Numbered from the stretch's first letter, positions 25,778 to 34,808 are shown. The stretch: 64,000 nt of DNA from Marinilabiliales bacterium (GCA_003512955.1 DOTG01000023.1:60026-124025), one strand, 5' to 3'. Made by a program: numbers and translations. Notes: generated by a model not told the origin, from the letters alone.

Positions 25778-25808
25778 GCCAGGATAATTTTGAGTCCTGG
25801 CTTTTTTT
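25778..25808 (+). terminator. Rho-independent terminator
   Basis: GCCAGGA (25778-25784) and TCCTGGC (25795-25801) pair perfectly and TTTTTTT follows. It lies 22 bases after the Cys-rich gene. Confidence 0.85.
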
Positions 25809-25961
25809 ATCATCATAACTGAAAACTGCCTTACATCTGTAAACAAAATATTCTTCAGGAATTAAATAAGCTGTTCAGCTTGGATATGAGATTTTTCAAT
25901 TCATTTTTTCTTTATTCAATCTAGTGTTATGTTAATATAGTAATGTCGGAAGTTTGAAAAT

Positions 25962-26072
25962 TATATTCCCCCATCGCCTATCGGCAATTCCCCCAGGGGA
26001 AGACTAGACCGCTCAATCGGAGCAAGTTCTCCCTCGGGGGAGATGGCCTTTAGGCCAGAGGGGGAAAATTTA
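25962..26072. repeat. Palindromic intergenic repeat element (REP-like)
   Basis: Within the 507-base gap before the subtilisin gene lies a stretch of about 110 bases, ATATTCCCCC at the left and AGGGGGAAAAT at the right, with internal palindromes (TTCCCCCAGGGGAA, CTCCCTCGGGGGAG and GGCCTTTAGGCC). Elements of this style (CTCCCCC...GGGGGAGATG...AGAGGGGG) are scattered between genes in many Bacteroidota genomes, from memory. No transposase is present. The rest of the gap shows only AT-rich DNA. Confidence 0.6.
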
Positions 26073-26215
26073 TATCTGTTCCTGAATTTTTATTATGTAT
26101 TTATCTACTGACCTCTGTATGTTTATTCATGAGTTAAAATTGATGTTTGAGCCCATCTAATTTGTTGTTTCCCAAAGGATATAAGACATTTTAATCATAT
26201 TTTGGATCAAAGTGC

Positions 26216-26223
26216 TACCTTTG
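26216..26223 (+). promoter_or_regulatory. Putative -7 box of the subtilisin gene
   Basis: TACCTTTG matches TAnnTTTG exactly and lies 41 bases before the first start codon. No clear -33 element was found. Confidence 0.4.
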
Positions 26224-26263
26224 TAAAGGTTCAGTACAACTAATTTCAAATAGGATTTAATGT

Positions 26264-29020
26264 ATGGTTAATCGTTCAAATATGGTGAATTTCGCACGGG
26301 TGCTAATTTTTGGAGTAGCCCTTATTGCGAGTGCAAAGGCTCAAAACCCCAATGGTTCTTTCGGAAAATTGGTTGTGAAGTTTCAACCCAATACCCAAAC
26401 GGAAGAGGCAAAATCACAAGTTGAGGCATTGGTTCAGTCGGTTTCAAGAAGCAAGTCGTTTGACATGAAACCGATGTTTAAAAACCATGGAATGCTTAAA
26501 AAGGTGGATACAAAATATGATTTGAGCACCATCTATTTACTTTCATTAGCCTCCAGCGAATCCATTGAGCCTTTGATCAATAGTTTAAAAACACTTCCAT
26601 CGGTGGTTTATGCCGAACCGCTTTACCCCATCGAGGTATTCGAAGTTCCCAACGATCCCCAAGTAGCCTCGCAATATTATTTGCCATTGGTTCAGGCATT
26701 CGATGCTTACCAAATAACCCATGGCGACACCAATATCGTGATTGGTATTGTAGATACCGGAACCGATTTTTTGCATGAAGATTTGCAGGCAAACTTCAAA
26801 TATAATTATAACGATCCTGTAAATGGCGTAGATGACGATGGAGACGGTTTTACCGACAATTACCGGGGTTGGGATTTTGGCGAAGGCGACAATAACCCGC
26901 AGTGCGAGTACAGTAATCACGGAACAATGGTATGTGGCATGGCATCGGCAGTTACCAACAACGCGGTTGGTATTGCAAGCATTGGGTACCAAACCAGATT
27001 ATTAGCCATTAAAGTAATGGATGATGCCGTTGGCGACATGAGTACAGCCTATCAGGGAATAGTTTATGCCGCCGACAATGGATGCCAGATTATTAACTGT
27101 AGTTGGGGCGGAACCGCTCAAAGTATGTTAGGAGCCGATGTGATCGATTATGCGGTAAATTTCAAAAATTGCATGGTAGTTGCTGCTGCCGGAAATAGTT
27201 CCGTTGAGCAGGCATATTATCCCGCTTCTTACAACGGGGTATTTAATGTTACTGCTACTGATATTGAAGATTTGAAGTGGACAAAATCCACATTCGGGAT
27301 AGAGGTGGATATTTGTGCCCCGGGTAATAGTGTCCGTTCCACGAATCAAAACAGCACCTATTCCAATGGTTCAGGAACATCAATGGCATCGCCGTTGGTT
27401 GCAGGCGCTGCTGCTTTATTAAAAGCCATCCGCCCGGAATTAGATGCCCATCAACTAGCTGAACAGTTGCGGATTACTTCCGATATTATTGATACCATTA
27501 CCGACAACCAATATTTTTACCGGAAAATGGGATTTGGCAGGTTGAATGCTTACAGGGCACTTACCATTGATTACCTGCCCTCGGTACGGATTGAAGATTT
27601 CAAAGCAACAACCAATGGTTCGGAAGCCTTATTGAGTGGGGATAAACTCACGGTCTCATTTTCTGCTACCAATCTCCTGAACCAGGTTTCGAATTGCATC
27701 ATCAAAATTTCATCAAATTCCGATTACCTGATTCCCATAAATGACAACGTTTCTACAGGTTTCTTGGATACTTATGAAACCGTGAATTTCAATGAGGGTC
27801 AAATGGCATTTTCACTAAGTAGTGAATTGCCTCAGAATCAAGAGGTATTGCTTACCTTCGATTTTCAGGCACAAGTGGATGATGGTACGGTTGAAGGAGG
27901 TGTTTACCGCGACTATCAGGTTTTTAAAGTGATTTTGAATAAGACCTATATAAATATTGAAATAAATAAAATTGCAACCACTGTAACCAGTAATGGTTCT
28001 ATTGGTTACGATCAACAGAAGTACCGGACCGGACAAGGTTTTATTTACAACCGTCAGGATAATATACTGAATGCCGGTGGAATCATCCTGGCTACCGACA
28101 AAGATCATGTGGTTAGTGCCCTGTTCAGCAATTTGGATTTTACAACAATAAAGCTGGTAGATACTTCTTCGGTAAATGAAAATTTGTTGGTTGCCAATGC
28201 CACTTATCAGATTGGACAGGACGGTTTGTTGCCTTTAACAATTGAGCAGAGCTCTTTTGCGTATAGAACTGGGGCGTGGGAATCTTCCATTATCCATGAA
28301 TATAAAATAACAAATACAGGAAGCAATGCTATCGGGAATTTGCACATGGCACTTTTTGCCGATTGGGATATTGATAAGACCTTAAACAACAGCACGGGCT
28401 ACCAACCGGACCAGCATCTGTTTTACACCAGCGCTCACGCCAACCAATTGATGTACACGGGTATTTGCCTGATAAACCAAAATACAAGCCTACCTTATGG
28501 GTTCGATATAATTTCAGGTGGAAATGGCGGAATGGATATCACTCAAACATATAGCAACGAGCAGAAATGGTTTACCATGCAAAACTCAAGACCCGTTGCT
28601 GGTAACGATGGTGATACTATAAATGTAGCCACACAGTTGACTACCGGGCCTTATGCCATCGAGACCGGGGATTCGTTGACGTTAATATGGGCGATGATTG
28701 CCGCGAAAAGCTGGTATGAACTCACTTCGATAGCCCAATCGTTGAGAGAAGATTACGTTTTATTAATACAAGTACCTGATGGGGTTGAGAGAGTAAGCAT
28801 TTATCCAAATCCGGCCAATGAATTGATTTCAATTAATAACTTGAACCCAACACAAGAATATCAATTGTTGCTTTATGATGTGCAGGGGCATCAGGTGCAA
28901 TACATTAAAACCAAAGGGACGTCAGCAAAAATAGATGTCGGTCATTTAAAACCGGGGATTTACTTGCTACAGGTTGATGGAAACGGTGGGAAAACAACCC
29001 ACAAAATTCTCAGATTTTAA
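26264..29020 (+). CDS. Secreted subtilisin-like serine protease (S8) with T9SS sorting domain
   Basis: The 918-residue protein has a signal peptide (start at 26264 or 26282), an N-terminal prodomain (about 30-125) and an S8 protease domain with the full triad: Asp in IGIVDTGTDF (about 160-165), His in SNHGTMVCGMA (about 219) and Ser in GSGTSMASPLVAG (about 372). An Asp-rich, calcium-loop-like NGVDDDGDGFTDN precedes the His. Beta-rich domains follow, and the last 75 residues form a type A C-terminal sorting domain (VSIYPNPANE...GIYLLQVDGNGG). The signal sends it through the type IX secretion system to the cell surface or medium. It probably degrades external protein. Confidence 0.93.
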   Translation: MVNRSNMVNFARVLIFGVALIASAKAQNPNGSFGKLVVKFQPNTQTEEAKSQVEALVQSVSRSKSFDMKPMFKNHGMLKKVDTKYDLSTIYLLSLASSESIEPLINSLKTLPSVVYAEPLYPIEVFEVPNDPQVASQYYLPLVQAFDAYQITHGDTNIVIGIVDTGTDFLHEDLQANFKYNYNDPVNGVDDDGDGFTDNYRGWDFGEGDNNPQCEYSNHGTMVCGMASAVTNNAVGIASIGYQTRLLAIKVMDDAVGDMSTAYQGIVYAADNGCQIINCSWGGTAQSMLGADVIDYAVNFKNCMVVAAAGNSSVEQAYYPASYNGVFNVTATDIEDLKWTKSTFGIEVDICAPGNSVRSTNQNSTYSNGSGTSMASPLVAGAAALLKAIRPELDAHQLAEQLRITSDIIDTITDNQYFYRKMGFGRLNAYRALTIDYLPSVRIEDFKATTNGSEALLSGDKLTVSFSATNLLNQVSNCIIKISSNSDYLIPINDNVSTGFLDTYETVNFNEGQMAFSLSSELPQNQEVLLTFDFQAQVDDGTVEGGVYRDYQVFKVILNKTYINIEINKIATTVTSNGSIGYDQQKYRTGQGFIYNRQDNILNAGGIILATDKDHVVSALFSNLDFTTIKLVDTSSVNENLLVANATYQIGQDGLLPLTIEQSSFAYRTGAWESSIIHEYKITNTGSNAIGNLHMALFADWDIDKTLNNSTGYQPDQHLFYTSAHANQLMYTGICLINQNTSLPYGFDIISGGNGGMDITQTYSNEQKWFTMQNSRPVAGNDGDTINVATQLTTGPYAIETGDSLTLIWAMIAAKSWYELTSIAQSLREDYVLLIQVPDGVERVSIYPNPANELISINNLNPTQEYQLLLYDVQGHQVQYIKTKGTSAKIDVGHLKPGIYLLQVDGNGGKTTHKILRF

Positions 29021-29708
29021 TCACCTGAGAAAAAGAAAAGTTATTCTGTTGGCAATATTTATCCAGAATTAAGTCAACCTTCTTTACCGAAGCCTTAACC
29101 CATCGGTACAGAATCAATTCCTTTTCATGTTGAGGTAATTGCCACACAATGTCTGAATGCCGGAGTTGTAAATTCAGGTGGTGCAGAATGATAGCCACAC
29201 TCACTGAAATGTTAAAACTTTCGGTAAACCCATACATGGGGATTTTCAGATACTCATCGGCGTGGTCAAGAATTGTTGGGCTAAGCCCGGTCAGTTCTGT
29301 TCCAAAAAACAGGGCCACTTTCCCGGCCTTTAAATCAAAATCATCTAAAGCAATACTGCCGGACCTTGGGGTGGTGGCAACTATCCGGTACCCATCGTTT
29401 CTCAGTTGGTTCAGTACGTTGAGGGAAGTTTGGGTTTGGGAATGATATTTCATCACATTCACCCATTTGTCAGAACCCATAGCCACTTCGCGATCAATGA
29501 TGTAGTCGTTGCGGGTTTCGATAGTATGCAGATCGTGGATTCCAAAGCAATCGCACGACCGGACTACGGCACTGGCATTTTGCGGTTGGAAAATATCTTC
29601 CAGGGCTACCGTAATATACCGGGTACGGTTTTCCAGAATCCGTTGTAAAAGTTCAAAACGTCCGGGAGTAATAAATTCTTTAAGGTAGCTGGTAAGTTGG
29701 GGGATCAT
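29010..29708 (-). CDS. trmH: tRNA (guanosine-2'-O)-methyltransferase, TrmH/SpoU family
   Basis: The 232-residue SPOUT-fold methyltransferase has the three family motifs: NASAVVRSCDCFGI, ALFFGTELTGLS and FTESFNISVSVAIILHHL, which form the SAM-binding knot. The N-terminal RFELLQRILENRTRYITVAL and C-terminal KASVKKVD parts fit TrmH, which methylates G18 of tRNA. Other SpoU enzymes cannot be excluded. It converges with the protease gene and overlaps its end by 11 bp. Confidence 0.82.
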   Translation of the reverse strand: MIPQLTSYLKEFITPGRFELLQRILENRTRYITVALEDIFQPQNASAVVRSCDCFGIHDLHTIETRNDYIIDREVAMGSDKWVNVMKYHSQTQTSLNVLNQLRNDGYRIVATTPRSGSIALDDFDLKAGKVALFFGTELTGLSPTILDHADEYLKIPMYGFTESFNISVSVAIILHHLNLQLRHSDIVWQLPQHEKELILYRWVKASVKKVDLILDKYCQQNNFSFSQVIKI

Positions 29709-29767
29709 TGTTTTAAAATAAACATAAAAAAGGGAGTTAAATGATTGTACTCCCTTAGCTGAATCTT

Positions 29768-30040
29768 TTAATGAAGCTGACCAATTAAATCGCTCCCGGC
29801 TTTAAACCGCACTGCTTTTTTAGCAGGAATTACCAAAGCTTTGCCAGTTTGAGGGTTTCTGCCGTTTCGTTTCTTTCTTTCAGAAATAGAAAAAGAACCG
29901 AACCCAACCAACGAAAGGCGGTCGCCTTTTTTCAAAACTAAAGCAACGGTTTCAACCAATGCTTCCAATGCTTTTTTTGAATCGGCTTTGGTTAAGCCTG
30001 TCTTTGACGACATTTCATCAATCAATTGTGCTTTATTCAT
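29768..30040 (-). CDS. HU family DNA-binding protein
   Basis: The 90-residue nucleoid protein has the full HU pattern: MNKAQLIDEMSSKTGLTKAD, LVGFGSFSISERKKRNGRNP with the DNA-binding arm, and the C-terminal RFKAGSDL. It bends DNA as a dimer. It stands as a single gene 60 bases upstream of trmH and is divergent from tRNA-Ser. Confidence 0.95.
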   Translation of the reverse strand: MNKAQLIDEMSSKTGLTKADSKKALEALVETVALVLKKGDRLSLVGFGSFSISERKKRNGRNPQTGKALVIPAKKAVRFKAGSDLIGQLH

Positions 30041-30254
30041 ACTATTTATTTTATGGGTTTAAATATTTATGTACAAGCAAAACAAATATAAATCATTTCA
30101 AAGCAATATCAAATTTTCTGATTATGAAGTATTTATTTCCTGCATCATGGTCTTTTTAATTAAAGTCTTTTTAAAAGCTAAATTAATGTAACATACATAT
30201 ATTCAATATAATATAAAATAAATTCAAGAATTGTTTATTTTTTTAAGGTTGCCA

Positions 30255-30285
30255 TTTGTAGAGAATAAAATTTATTCTACTTTTG
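30255..30285 (+). promoter_or_regulatory. Promoter of tRNA-Ser, Bacteroidota type
   Basis: TTTG (30255-30258), 19 nt and TACTTTTG (30278-30285) match the Bacteroidota vegetative consensus exactly. The mature tRNA begins 6 bases later. Confidence 0.7.
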
Positions 30286-30290
30286 CCCCC

Positions 30291-30378
30291 GGAGAAATGG
30301 CAGAGTGGTCGAATGCGGCGGTCTTGAAAACCGTTGTACTGCAAGGTACCGGGGGTTCGAATCCCTCTTTCTCCGCCA
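30291..30378 (+). tRNA. tRNA-Ser (TGA)
   Basis: GGAGAAA (30291-30297) pairs with TTTCTCC (30368-30374); the discriminator is G and CCA is encoded (30376-30378). The anticodon stem GCGGT/ACCGT closes the loop CTTGAAA with anticodon TGA at 30325-30327. The variable arm is long, as in class II serine tRNAs, and the T-arm is GGGGGTTCGAATCCCTC. Confidence 0.95.
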
Positions 30379-30385
30379 AAAGATG

Positions 30386-30415
30386 AGGCTTACTGTTACC
30401 CGGTAAGCCTTTTTT
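30386..30415 (+). terminator. Terminator of tRNA-Ser
   Basis: AGGCTTAC (30386-30393) pairs perfectly with GTAAGCCT (30403-30410), followed by TTTTT. It lies 8 bases after the tRNA. Confidence 0.85.
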
Positions 30416-30728
30416 ATTGGTGCCCCTCAAAGGATTGTGTTGAAACGCAACATTAAAATTATCAACACAGGAACATCTTTAAAATTAACTATATACCATC
30501 TATTTATTTCTGCATATCTTTCCTTTATTGATAATTTTAATAAAAAGTGTTTAATAAATAAACATATGGTGAATTAATAAACAATTGTCAAAAGATTTTG
30601 ATAAACAATAAGATAGAATAAATTTAAAAACAGAGTGTTTAAAAATACAACACAAATAAGGGTTTTATAATCCGCATAAAAATTTTCAAGTTGCTAATAA
30701 ACAGCTATTTAAAAAGGTGAAAATGTAC
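30416..30728. other. AT-rich upstream region of the redox operon
   Basis: No gene is seen in these 313 bases. TTGTCAAAA (30585-30593) and TTTTGATAA (30596-30604) form a dyad with 8 of 9 complementary positions. It lies about 130 bases upstream of the sigma-54-type promoter, a usual distance for an enhancer site of an NtrC-type activator. The assignment is inference. Confidence 0.4.
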
Positions 30729-30744
30729 TGGCACCATAATTGAT
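30729..30744 (+). promoter_or_regulatory. Putative sigma-54 promoter of the redox operon
   Basis: TGGCAC-CATAA-TTGAT matches TGGCAC-N5-TTGC(A/T) at every position of the -24 box and at spacing, with one mismatch in the -12 box (TTGA for TTGC). It is 80 bases before the operon's likely first start codon. A sigma-54-dependent response regulator is encoded at the end of the same gene cluster. Confidence 0.6.
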
Positions 30745-30824
30745 AAATAGATATTTCAAGTATTAAAATACTGAAATGCAGCTAGTTCTATAATTTGCAA
30801 GTTAATTTTTTAAATAGTACAACT

Positions 30825-32513
30825 ATGAAAAATCGAATTATTTATTTAATCCTGTGTTTCTTGGTCCTTGGAGGTATCAGCCAAAAGGTTCGGGGAGCCA
30901 AAACCAGCCGATGTGCTGATGGTAAGGAAAATATAAAGGTTTTCTATTCGCCAGATGTAAAAAACCTTTCAACCGTATGGTGGGCCGAGTTTAATGAACT
31001 GAGCAAAGAAAACCAGTTGGAGTTGATTGAAATTAAAGAGCCTGGAATTTCTGAAATTATAGATACCAAAACGGGTTTAGGTATTGTGTCTCGCGATTTT
31101 ATCCAGCCTGAAGATTGGGAAGCCTTATGGCAAATAGTTATTGGACGGGAAATCATTGTTCCTGTCTTCAATAGTGAAAACACATGCTTTGAGGCTATTA
31201 TGAAGCAAGGAATTTCTCCCGAAAAAATGAAAACCTTTTTTTCGGGGAACATCAATAAATTTAATTTGATTGATGCTAAAAATGCAAAGGAGGTCAGTCT
31301 CTATTTGAGTAATGATGCATTGGTGTTAAAATCGGTGGAGAAATTCCTTGCGATAGATAAGAATGCCATTGCCCAAAATCAAATAGTCCCATTTAAAGAA
31401 TTGATTCGTCAAATCCAGAAAGATGTGAATGCCATAGGATTTTGTAAGCTTACCGATGTTTACAAAATAGATGAAAAGCAATTTGTTTCTGGTGTAAGTC
31501 TGTTGCCAATCGACTTGAATAACAATAAAAAGCTGGATTCTTTCGAAAATATCTATACCAATTTTGATGCGTTTACGCGTGGGGTATGGGTTGGTAAATA
31601 TCCACAATCCTTAATAAGGAACCTGTATCTGGTTGCGGGCGGAGCCCCCAAAGGCGAAGTCCAAAAGAGTTTTGTTCAATGGGTGTTAAAGCAAGGTCAG
31701 GAGTATATGAATGAATGTGGTTTTGTGGCCCTTGTTGCCAATGAAAAGCAATTTAAATTAGATAAACTGGCTGATGGTGCTGAGATAGTTACTACTGCAA
31801 CCGGAAATAATTATACCATTATAAAAGGAATTTTATTTTTTATCATAGTTATTCTCATCATTGGATTTACCATTGAAGCAGTAAGGACTCATTTTTATAA
31901 GAAAAGGTTACTTTCCAAGGATACCTTTCAAACCAATGAGATAGTAAATAATTCAAATAATCCATTACCTGCCGGATTGTATTTTGATAAGTCGCACATG
32001 TGGTCGTATATGGAAAAAAACGGAAATATACGTCTGGGTTTTGATTCCTTTTTGTCAGGAATAACAGGTGACTTAACGGGAATCATTCTTAAAAGGCCTG
32101 GCGATACCATCAAACGTGGGGAACCGATTGTATCAATTATCCAGAATGGTAAAAAACTTACTATTAAGTCACCGATTTCAGGAACGATTACCGAACCGAA
32201 CCAAAAACTGGTAAAAGATCCGGCACTCATTAATATTGCGCCTTATGCTGACGGTTGGGTTTACTTGGTTGAGCCCAACAATTGGCTTCGTGAGATACAG
32301 CTAATGCTCATGGCCGATAAATTTACTTTATGGTTGAATGTGGAATATTTGCGGTTGAAAGATTTTTTTGCCCTGGTTACCCCAAAATATGAAGCTGCTC
32401 CTGTCTTAGCCATTCTACAAGAAGGGGGCGAAATTAAAAAAGGTGTTTTAACGGATTTTGGACCCAAGGAATGGGAAGAATTTCAGACACATTTTATTGA
32501 TGGTACCATGTGA
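30825..32513 (+). CDS. Periplasmic-binding-protein / TM / GcvH-like domain fusion protein
   Basis: From ATG 30825 the protein has 562 residues. A signal peptide (about 1-24) precedes a periplasmic domain of about 290 residues that resembles PstS-type binding proteins (ENIKVFYSPDVKNLS near the start, GREIIVPVFN, later FTRGVWVGKYPQSLIR and VQWVLKQGQEYMNECGFV, like the C-terminus of phosphate-binding proteins). One membrane helix follows (ILFFIIVILIIGFTIEAV) with KKR on its inner side. The cytoplasmic part is GcvH-like (MWSYMEKNGNIRLGF, KSPISGTITEPNQKL, PALINIAPYADGWVYLVEP). A Lys lies near the lipoyl position, but the ESVKA-type context is missing and spacing is one residue short. The C-terminal RLKDFFA...AILQEGGEIKKG block recurs in the gene at 34851. 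A function as carrier or scaffold for the redox complex is inference. Confidence 0.75.
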   Translation: MKNRIIYLILCFLVLGGISQKVRGAKTSRCADGKENIKVFYSPDVKNLSTVWWAEFNELSKENQLELIEIKEPGISEIIDTKTGLGIVSRDFIQPEDWEALWQIVIGREIIVPVFNSENTCFEAIMKQGISPEKMKTFFSGNINKFNLIDAKNAKEVSLYLSNDALVLKSVEKFLAIDKNAIAQNQIVPFKELIRQIQKDVNAIGFCKLTDVYKIDEKQFVSGVSLLPIDLNNNKKLDSFENIYTNFDAFTRGVWVGKYPQSLIRNLYLVAGGAPKGEVQKSFVQWVLKQGQEYMNECGFVALVANEKQFKLDKLADGAEIVTTATGNNYTIIKGILFFIIVILIIGFTIEAVRTHFYKKRLLSKDTFQTNEIVNNSNNPLPAGLYFDKSHMWSYMEKNGNIRLGFDSFLSGITGDLTGIILKRPGDTIKRGEPIVSIIQNGKKLTIKSPISGTITEPNQKLVKDPALINIAPYADGWVYLVEPNNWLREIQLMLMADKFTLWLNVEYLRLKDFFALVTPKYEAAPVLAILQEGGEIKKGVLTDFGPKEWEEFQTHFIDGTM

Positions 32514-32540
32514 TTTTACATCGTAGTAACAAAATATAAA

Positions 32541-32657
32541 TGTACCCCGAAAAGTAGAGAAACTCTTAATTAGTCATCCAATGAATTCATAATTATCAGA
32601 TTCTGTTTACTTGAAATTTTAGTAAAAACATTCATCGGATGCCTTTTCGGAGTGGAC
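32541..32657. repeat. Nested inverted repeats, possible MITE remnant
   Basis: CCCCGAAAAG (32545-32554) is complementary at 9 of 10 positions to CTTTTCGGAG (32643-32652), and inside it CATCCAATGAA (32575-32585) is complementary at 10 of 11 to TTCATCGGATG (32631-32641). The left half has about 20 extra bases containing AGAG-AAA-CTCT. It fills most of the gap between the fusion protein and the iron-sulfur gene. It could be a small mobile-element remnant or an mRNA structure. Confidence 0.4.
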
Positions 32658-32725
32658 TCAAAATTAAGTGTTTAGAATTCGAAAAAAAACATTCATATCT
32701 ATCAACCATTTAATAATAACTAATC

Positions 32726-33589
32726 ATGGGAATTGACCGAAGAAGTTTCTTTCAACTATTAGGTGTCGCAGGTACAACCTTGGCATTAGGAAAGCAAGCC
32801 CTGGCAAAACCGTCCAACGACATCGGTGTAGAGTTTGTGGGTATGCTGATTGATACTACCCGCTGTGTAGGTTGCCAAACTTGCGAAGCGGCTTGTTCCG
32901 AATCAAATCATTTGGCCGAACAGACCGGTTCGCCAGAGCCGGGTAAAATACGCCCCCTGGATGAAACAAAATTTACAGTTGTGAATGCCTATAACACCTC
33001 AAAAGGAGAGATTTATGTAAAAAAACAGTGCATGCATTGTAGTCAGGCGGCGTGTGCTGCGGCTTGCCTGACAAAAGCCATGCACAAAACCGAAGAAGGG
33101 CCTGTGGTATGGGATGGCAAAAAATGTATGGGTTGCAGGTATTGTATGGTTTCCTGTCCGTTCGAGATACCAAAATTTGAATACCACAGCGCCAACCCAA
33201 AGATTCAGAAATGTACTATGTGTTTTGAACGGTTGGTTGAGGGCAAAATCCCAGCTTGTGCCGAAAATTGCCCTGCCGAAGCTATTCAATTTGGTACACG
33301 GCGCGAATTGCTTCATGAAGCACGGAAACGGATTGTAGAAAATCCCGATGTTTATGTGGACCATATTTATGGCGAGCACGAAGCGGGTGGAACGGGTGTC
33401 CTTTATCTTTCCTCGGTTCCATTCAATGGGCTTGGATTTAATACCTCACTTCAGAAATCATCGTACCCTGAATTATCAAAGGGTTTTCTCTATGGGGTAC
33501 CCAGTGTATTTGTCCTTTGGCCTGCCTTACTGTTAGGCCTTTATGAAGCTACAAAAGATAACCATGTTAAAACTACCGAAAATGAGTAA
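32726..33589 (+). CDS. Tat-exported 4x[4Fe-4S] ferredoxin subunit (HybA/DsrO type)
   Basis: The 287-residue electron-transfer subunit starts with a twin-arginine signal, DRRSFFQLLGVAGTTLALG. It has sixteen cysteines in four groups: CVGCQTCEAAC (47-57), CMHCSQAACAAAC, CMGCRYCMVSC and CTMC-x11-CAENC. This is the DMSO reductase B/HybA arrangement for four [4Fe-4S] clusters. A hydrophobic helix near the C-terminus (GVPSVFVLWPALLLGLYEA) anchors it to the periplasmic face of the inner membrane. The next gene encodes its NrfD/HybB partner and overlaps it by 8 bp. No catalytic molybdopterin or NiFe subunit lies nearby, so the electron partner is unknown. Confidence 0.92.
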   Translation: MGIDRRSFFQLLGVAGTTLALGKQALAKPSNDIGVEFVGMLIDTTRCVGCQTCEAACSESNHLAEQTGSPEPGKIRPLDETKFTVVNAYNTSKGEIYVKKQCMHCSQAACAAACLTKAMHKTEEGPVVWDGKKCMGCRYCMVSCPFEIPKFEYHSANPKIQKCTMCFERLVEGKIPACAENCPAEAIQFGTRRELLHEARKRIVENPDVYVDHIYGEHEAGGTGVLYLSSVPFNGLGFNTSLQKSSYPELSKGFLYGVPSVFVLWPALLLGLYEATKDNHVKTTENE

Positions 33590-34808
33590 TACTGAAATCA
33601 TAACTGCACAACAGCCTGCTTTCAATATTTGGAAGTTCTTAAAAGAGGAATTCAAACCTAAAGGGAAGTGGGTGACTCCATTTAACATGATTTCATTACC
33701 AATCATGTTTTTAGGACTTGTCTTAATTATTATCCGTTTTTGGAAAGGGATTGGTTCTGTGACTAACCTTACCCAGGAAGTTCCGTGGGGAATCTGGATT
33801 GGGTTTGATGTAGTAACCGGGGTAGCTTTTGCCGGCGGAGCCTACGTTCTTACTTTTATGGTGTATATCCTGAATATGAAACAATACCATTCTATTGTCA
33901 GGGTTACGGTATTAAATGGATTTTTGGCGTATGTTTTTTATGCGGGCGCTTTACTTCTCGACCTTGGCAGGCCTTGGAATGTGATTAATCCCATCATTGG
34001 TAATAGTTTTGGGACCAGTTCCGTGCTTTTTTTGGTGGCCTGGCATTTCTTGCTTTACATGATCGCGCAATTGATTGAATTTTCGCCTACCATCGCCGAA
34101 TGGATTGGACACCGAAGGGCTCATAAAATCCTTTCGGGCATGACGCTAGCTGCCGTTATCTTTGGTATAACCTTATCAACCCTGCACCAATCGGGTTTGG
34201 GTGCTCTTTATCTGATGGCCAAAGATAAGATTCACCCGCTTTGGTATTCTGAGTTCTTACCCATTATGTTTTTTGTATCCAGCATTTTTGCAGGGCTGTC
34301 TATGGTCATTTTCGAAGGTTCAATCACGTACAAGGTATTTTCTGATCAGGTTACCGAAAAAAATCATCACAGCCATCATTCCATTATAACCGGGTTATCA
34401 AAAATTTGTGCGGTGGCTATGTTTGCTTACCTGTTTTTGAATGTATTAGTATTTGTTCATGGAAGGCATTTCCATTATTTGACTACGCCTATGGGGCGAT
34501 GGTACTTGGTGGAGATGGTCGGATTTGTCCTTATTCCCATGTTGCTTTTCTTTAACAGTTACCGGAAAAAAAGCATTCAGCTCACAAAAATTGCAGCCGT
34601 AGTAACCATGGTAGGAATTATTGTCAACCGATTGAATGTGACTGTTATTGGATTTAAATGGGATGCTGTATCGCACTATTATCCCACGTGGATGGAAATT
34701 GTGGTAACCTTGGCCGTTATTTTTACCGAGATATGGATATTCCGGTGGGTTATCCTGCGCATGCCCGTATTAAGGGAACCGCCTACTTGGGCTCAAAATA
34801 GCCATTGA
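33582..34808 (+). CDS. NrfD/HybB-type quinone-reactive membrane subunit
   Basis: From ATG 33582 the protein has 408 residues; earlier in-frame ATGs at 33543 and 33564 lie inside the previous gene. About nine to ten membrane helices are seen, with the family block VPWGIWIGFDVVTGVAFAGG, the HQSGLGALYLMA stretch of HybB-type proteins, and His residues near helix ends. NrfD-family proteins pass electrons between membrane quinone and a periplasmic iron-sulfur subunit, here the preceding gene. A His-rich loop (KNHHSHHS) between two helices is notable. Confidence 0.9.
   Translation: MSNTEIITAQQPAFNIWKFLKEEFKPKGKWVTPFNMISLPIMFLGLVLIIIRFWKGIGSVTNLTQEVPWGIWIGFDVVTGVAFAGGAYVLTFMVYILNMKQYHSIVRVTVLNGFLAYVFYAGALLLDLGRPWNVINPIIGNSFGTSSVLFLVAWHFLLYMIAQLIEFSPTIAEWIGHRRAHKILSGMTLAAVIFGITLSTLHQSGLGALYLMAKDKIHPLWYSEFLPIMFFVSSIFAGLSMVIFEGSITYKVFSDQVTEKNHHSHHSIITGLSKICAVAMFAYLFLNVLVFVHGRHFHYLTTPMGRWYLVEMVGFVLIPMLLFFNSYRKKSIQLTKIAAVVTMVGIIVNRLNVTVIGFKWDAVSHYYPTWMEIVVTLAVIFTEIWIFRWVILRMPVLREPPTWAQNSH

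Noticed and set aside
30121..30254. Possible small RNA gene between HU and tRNA-Ser
   Set aside because: The region is AT-rich without a hairpin or terminator; it looks like upstream sequence only.
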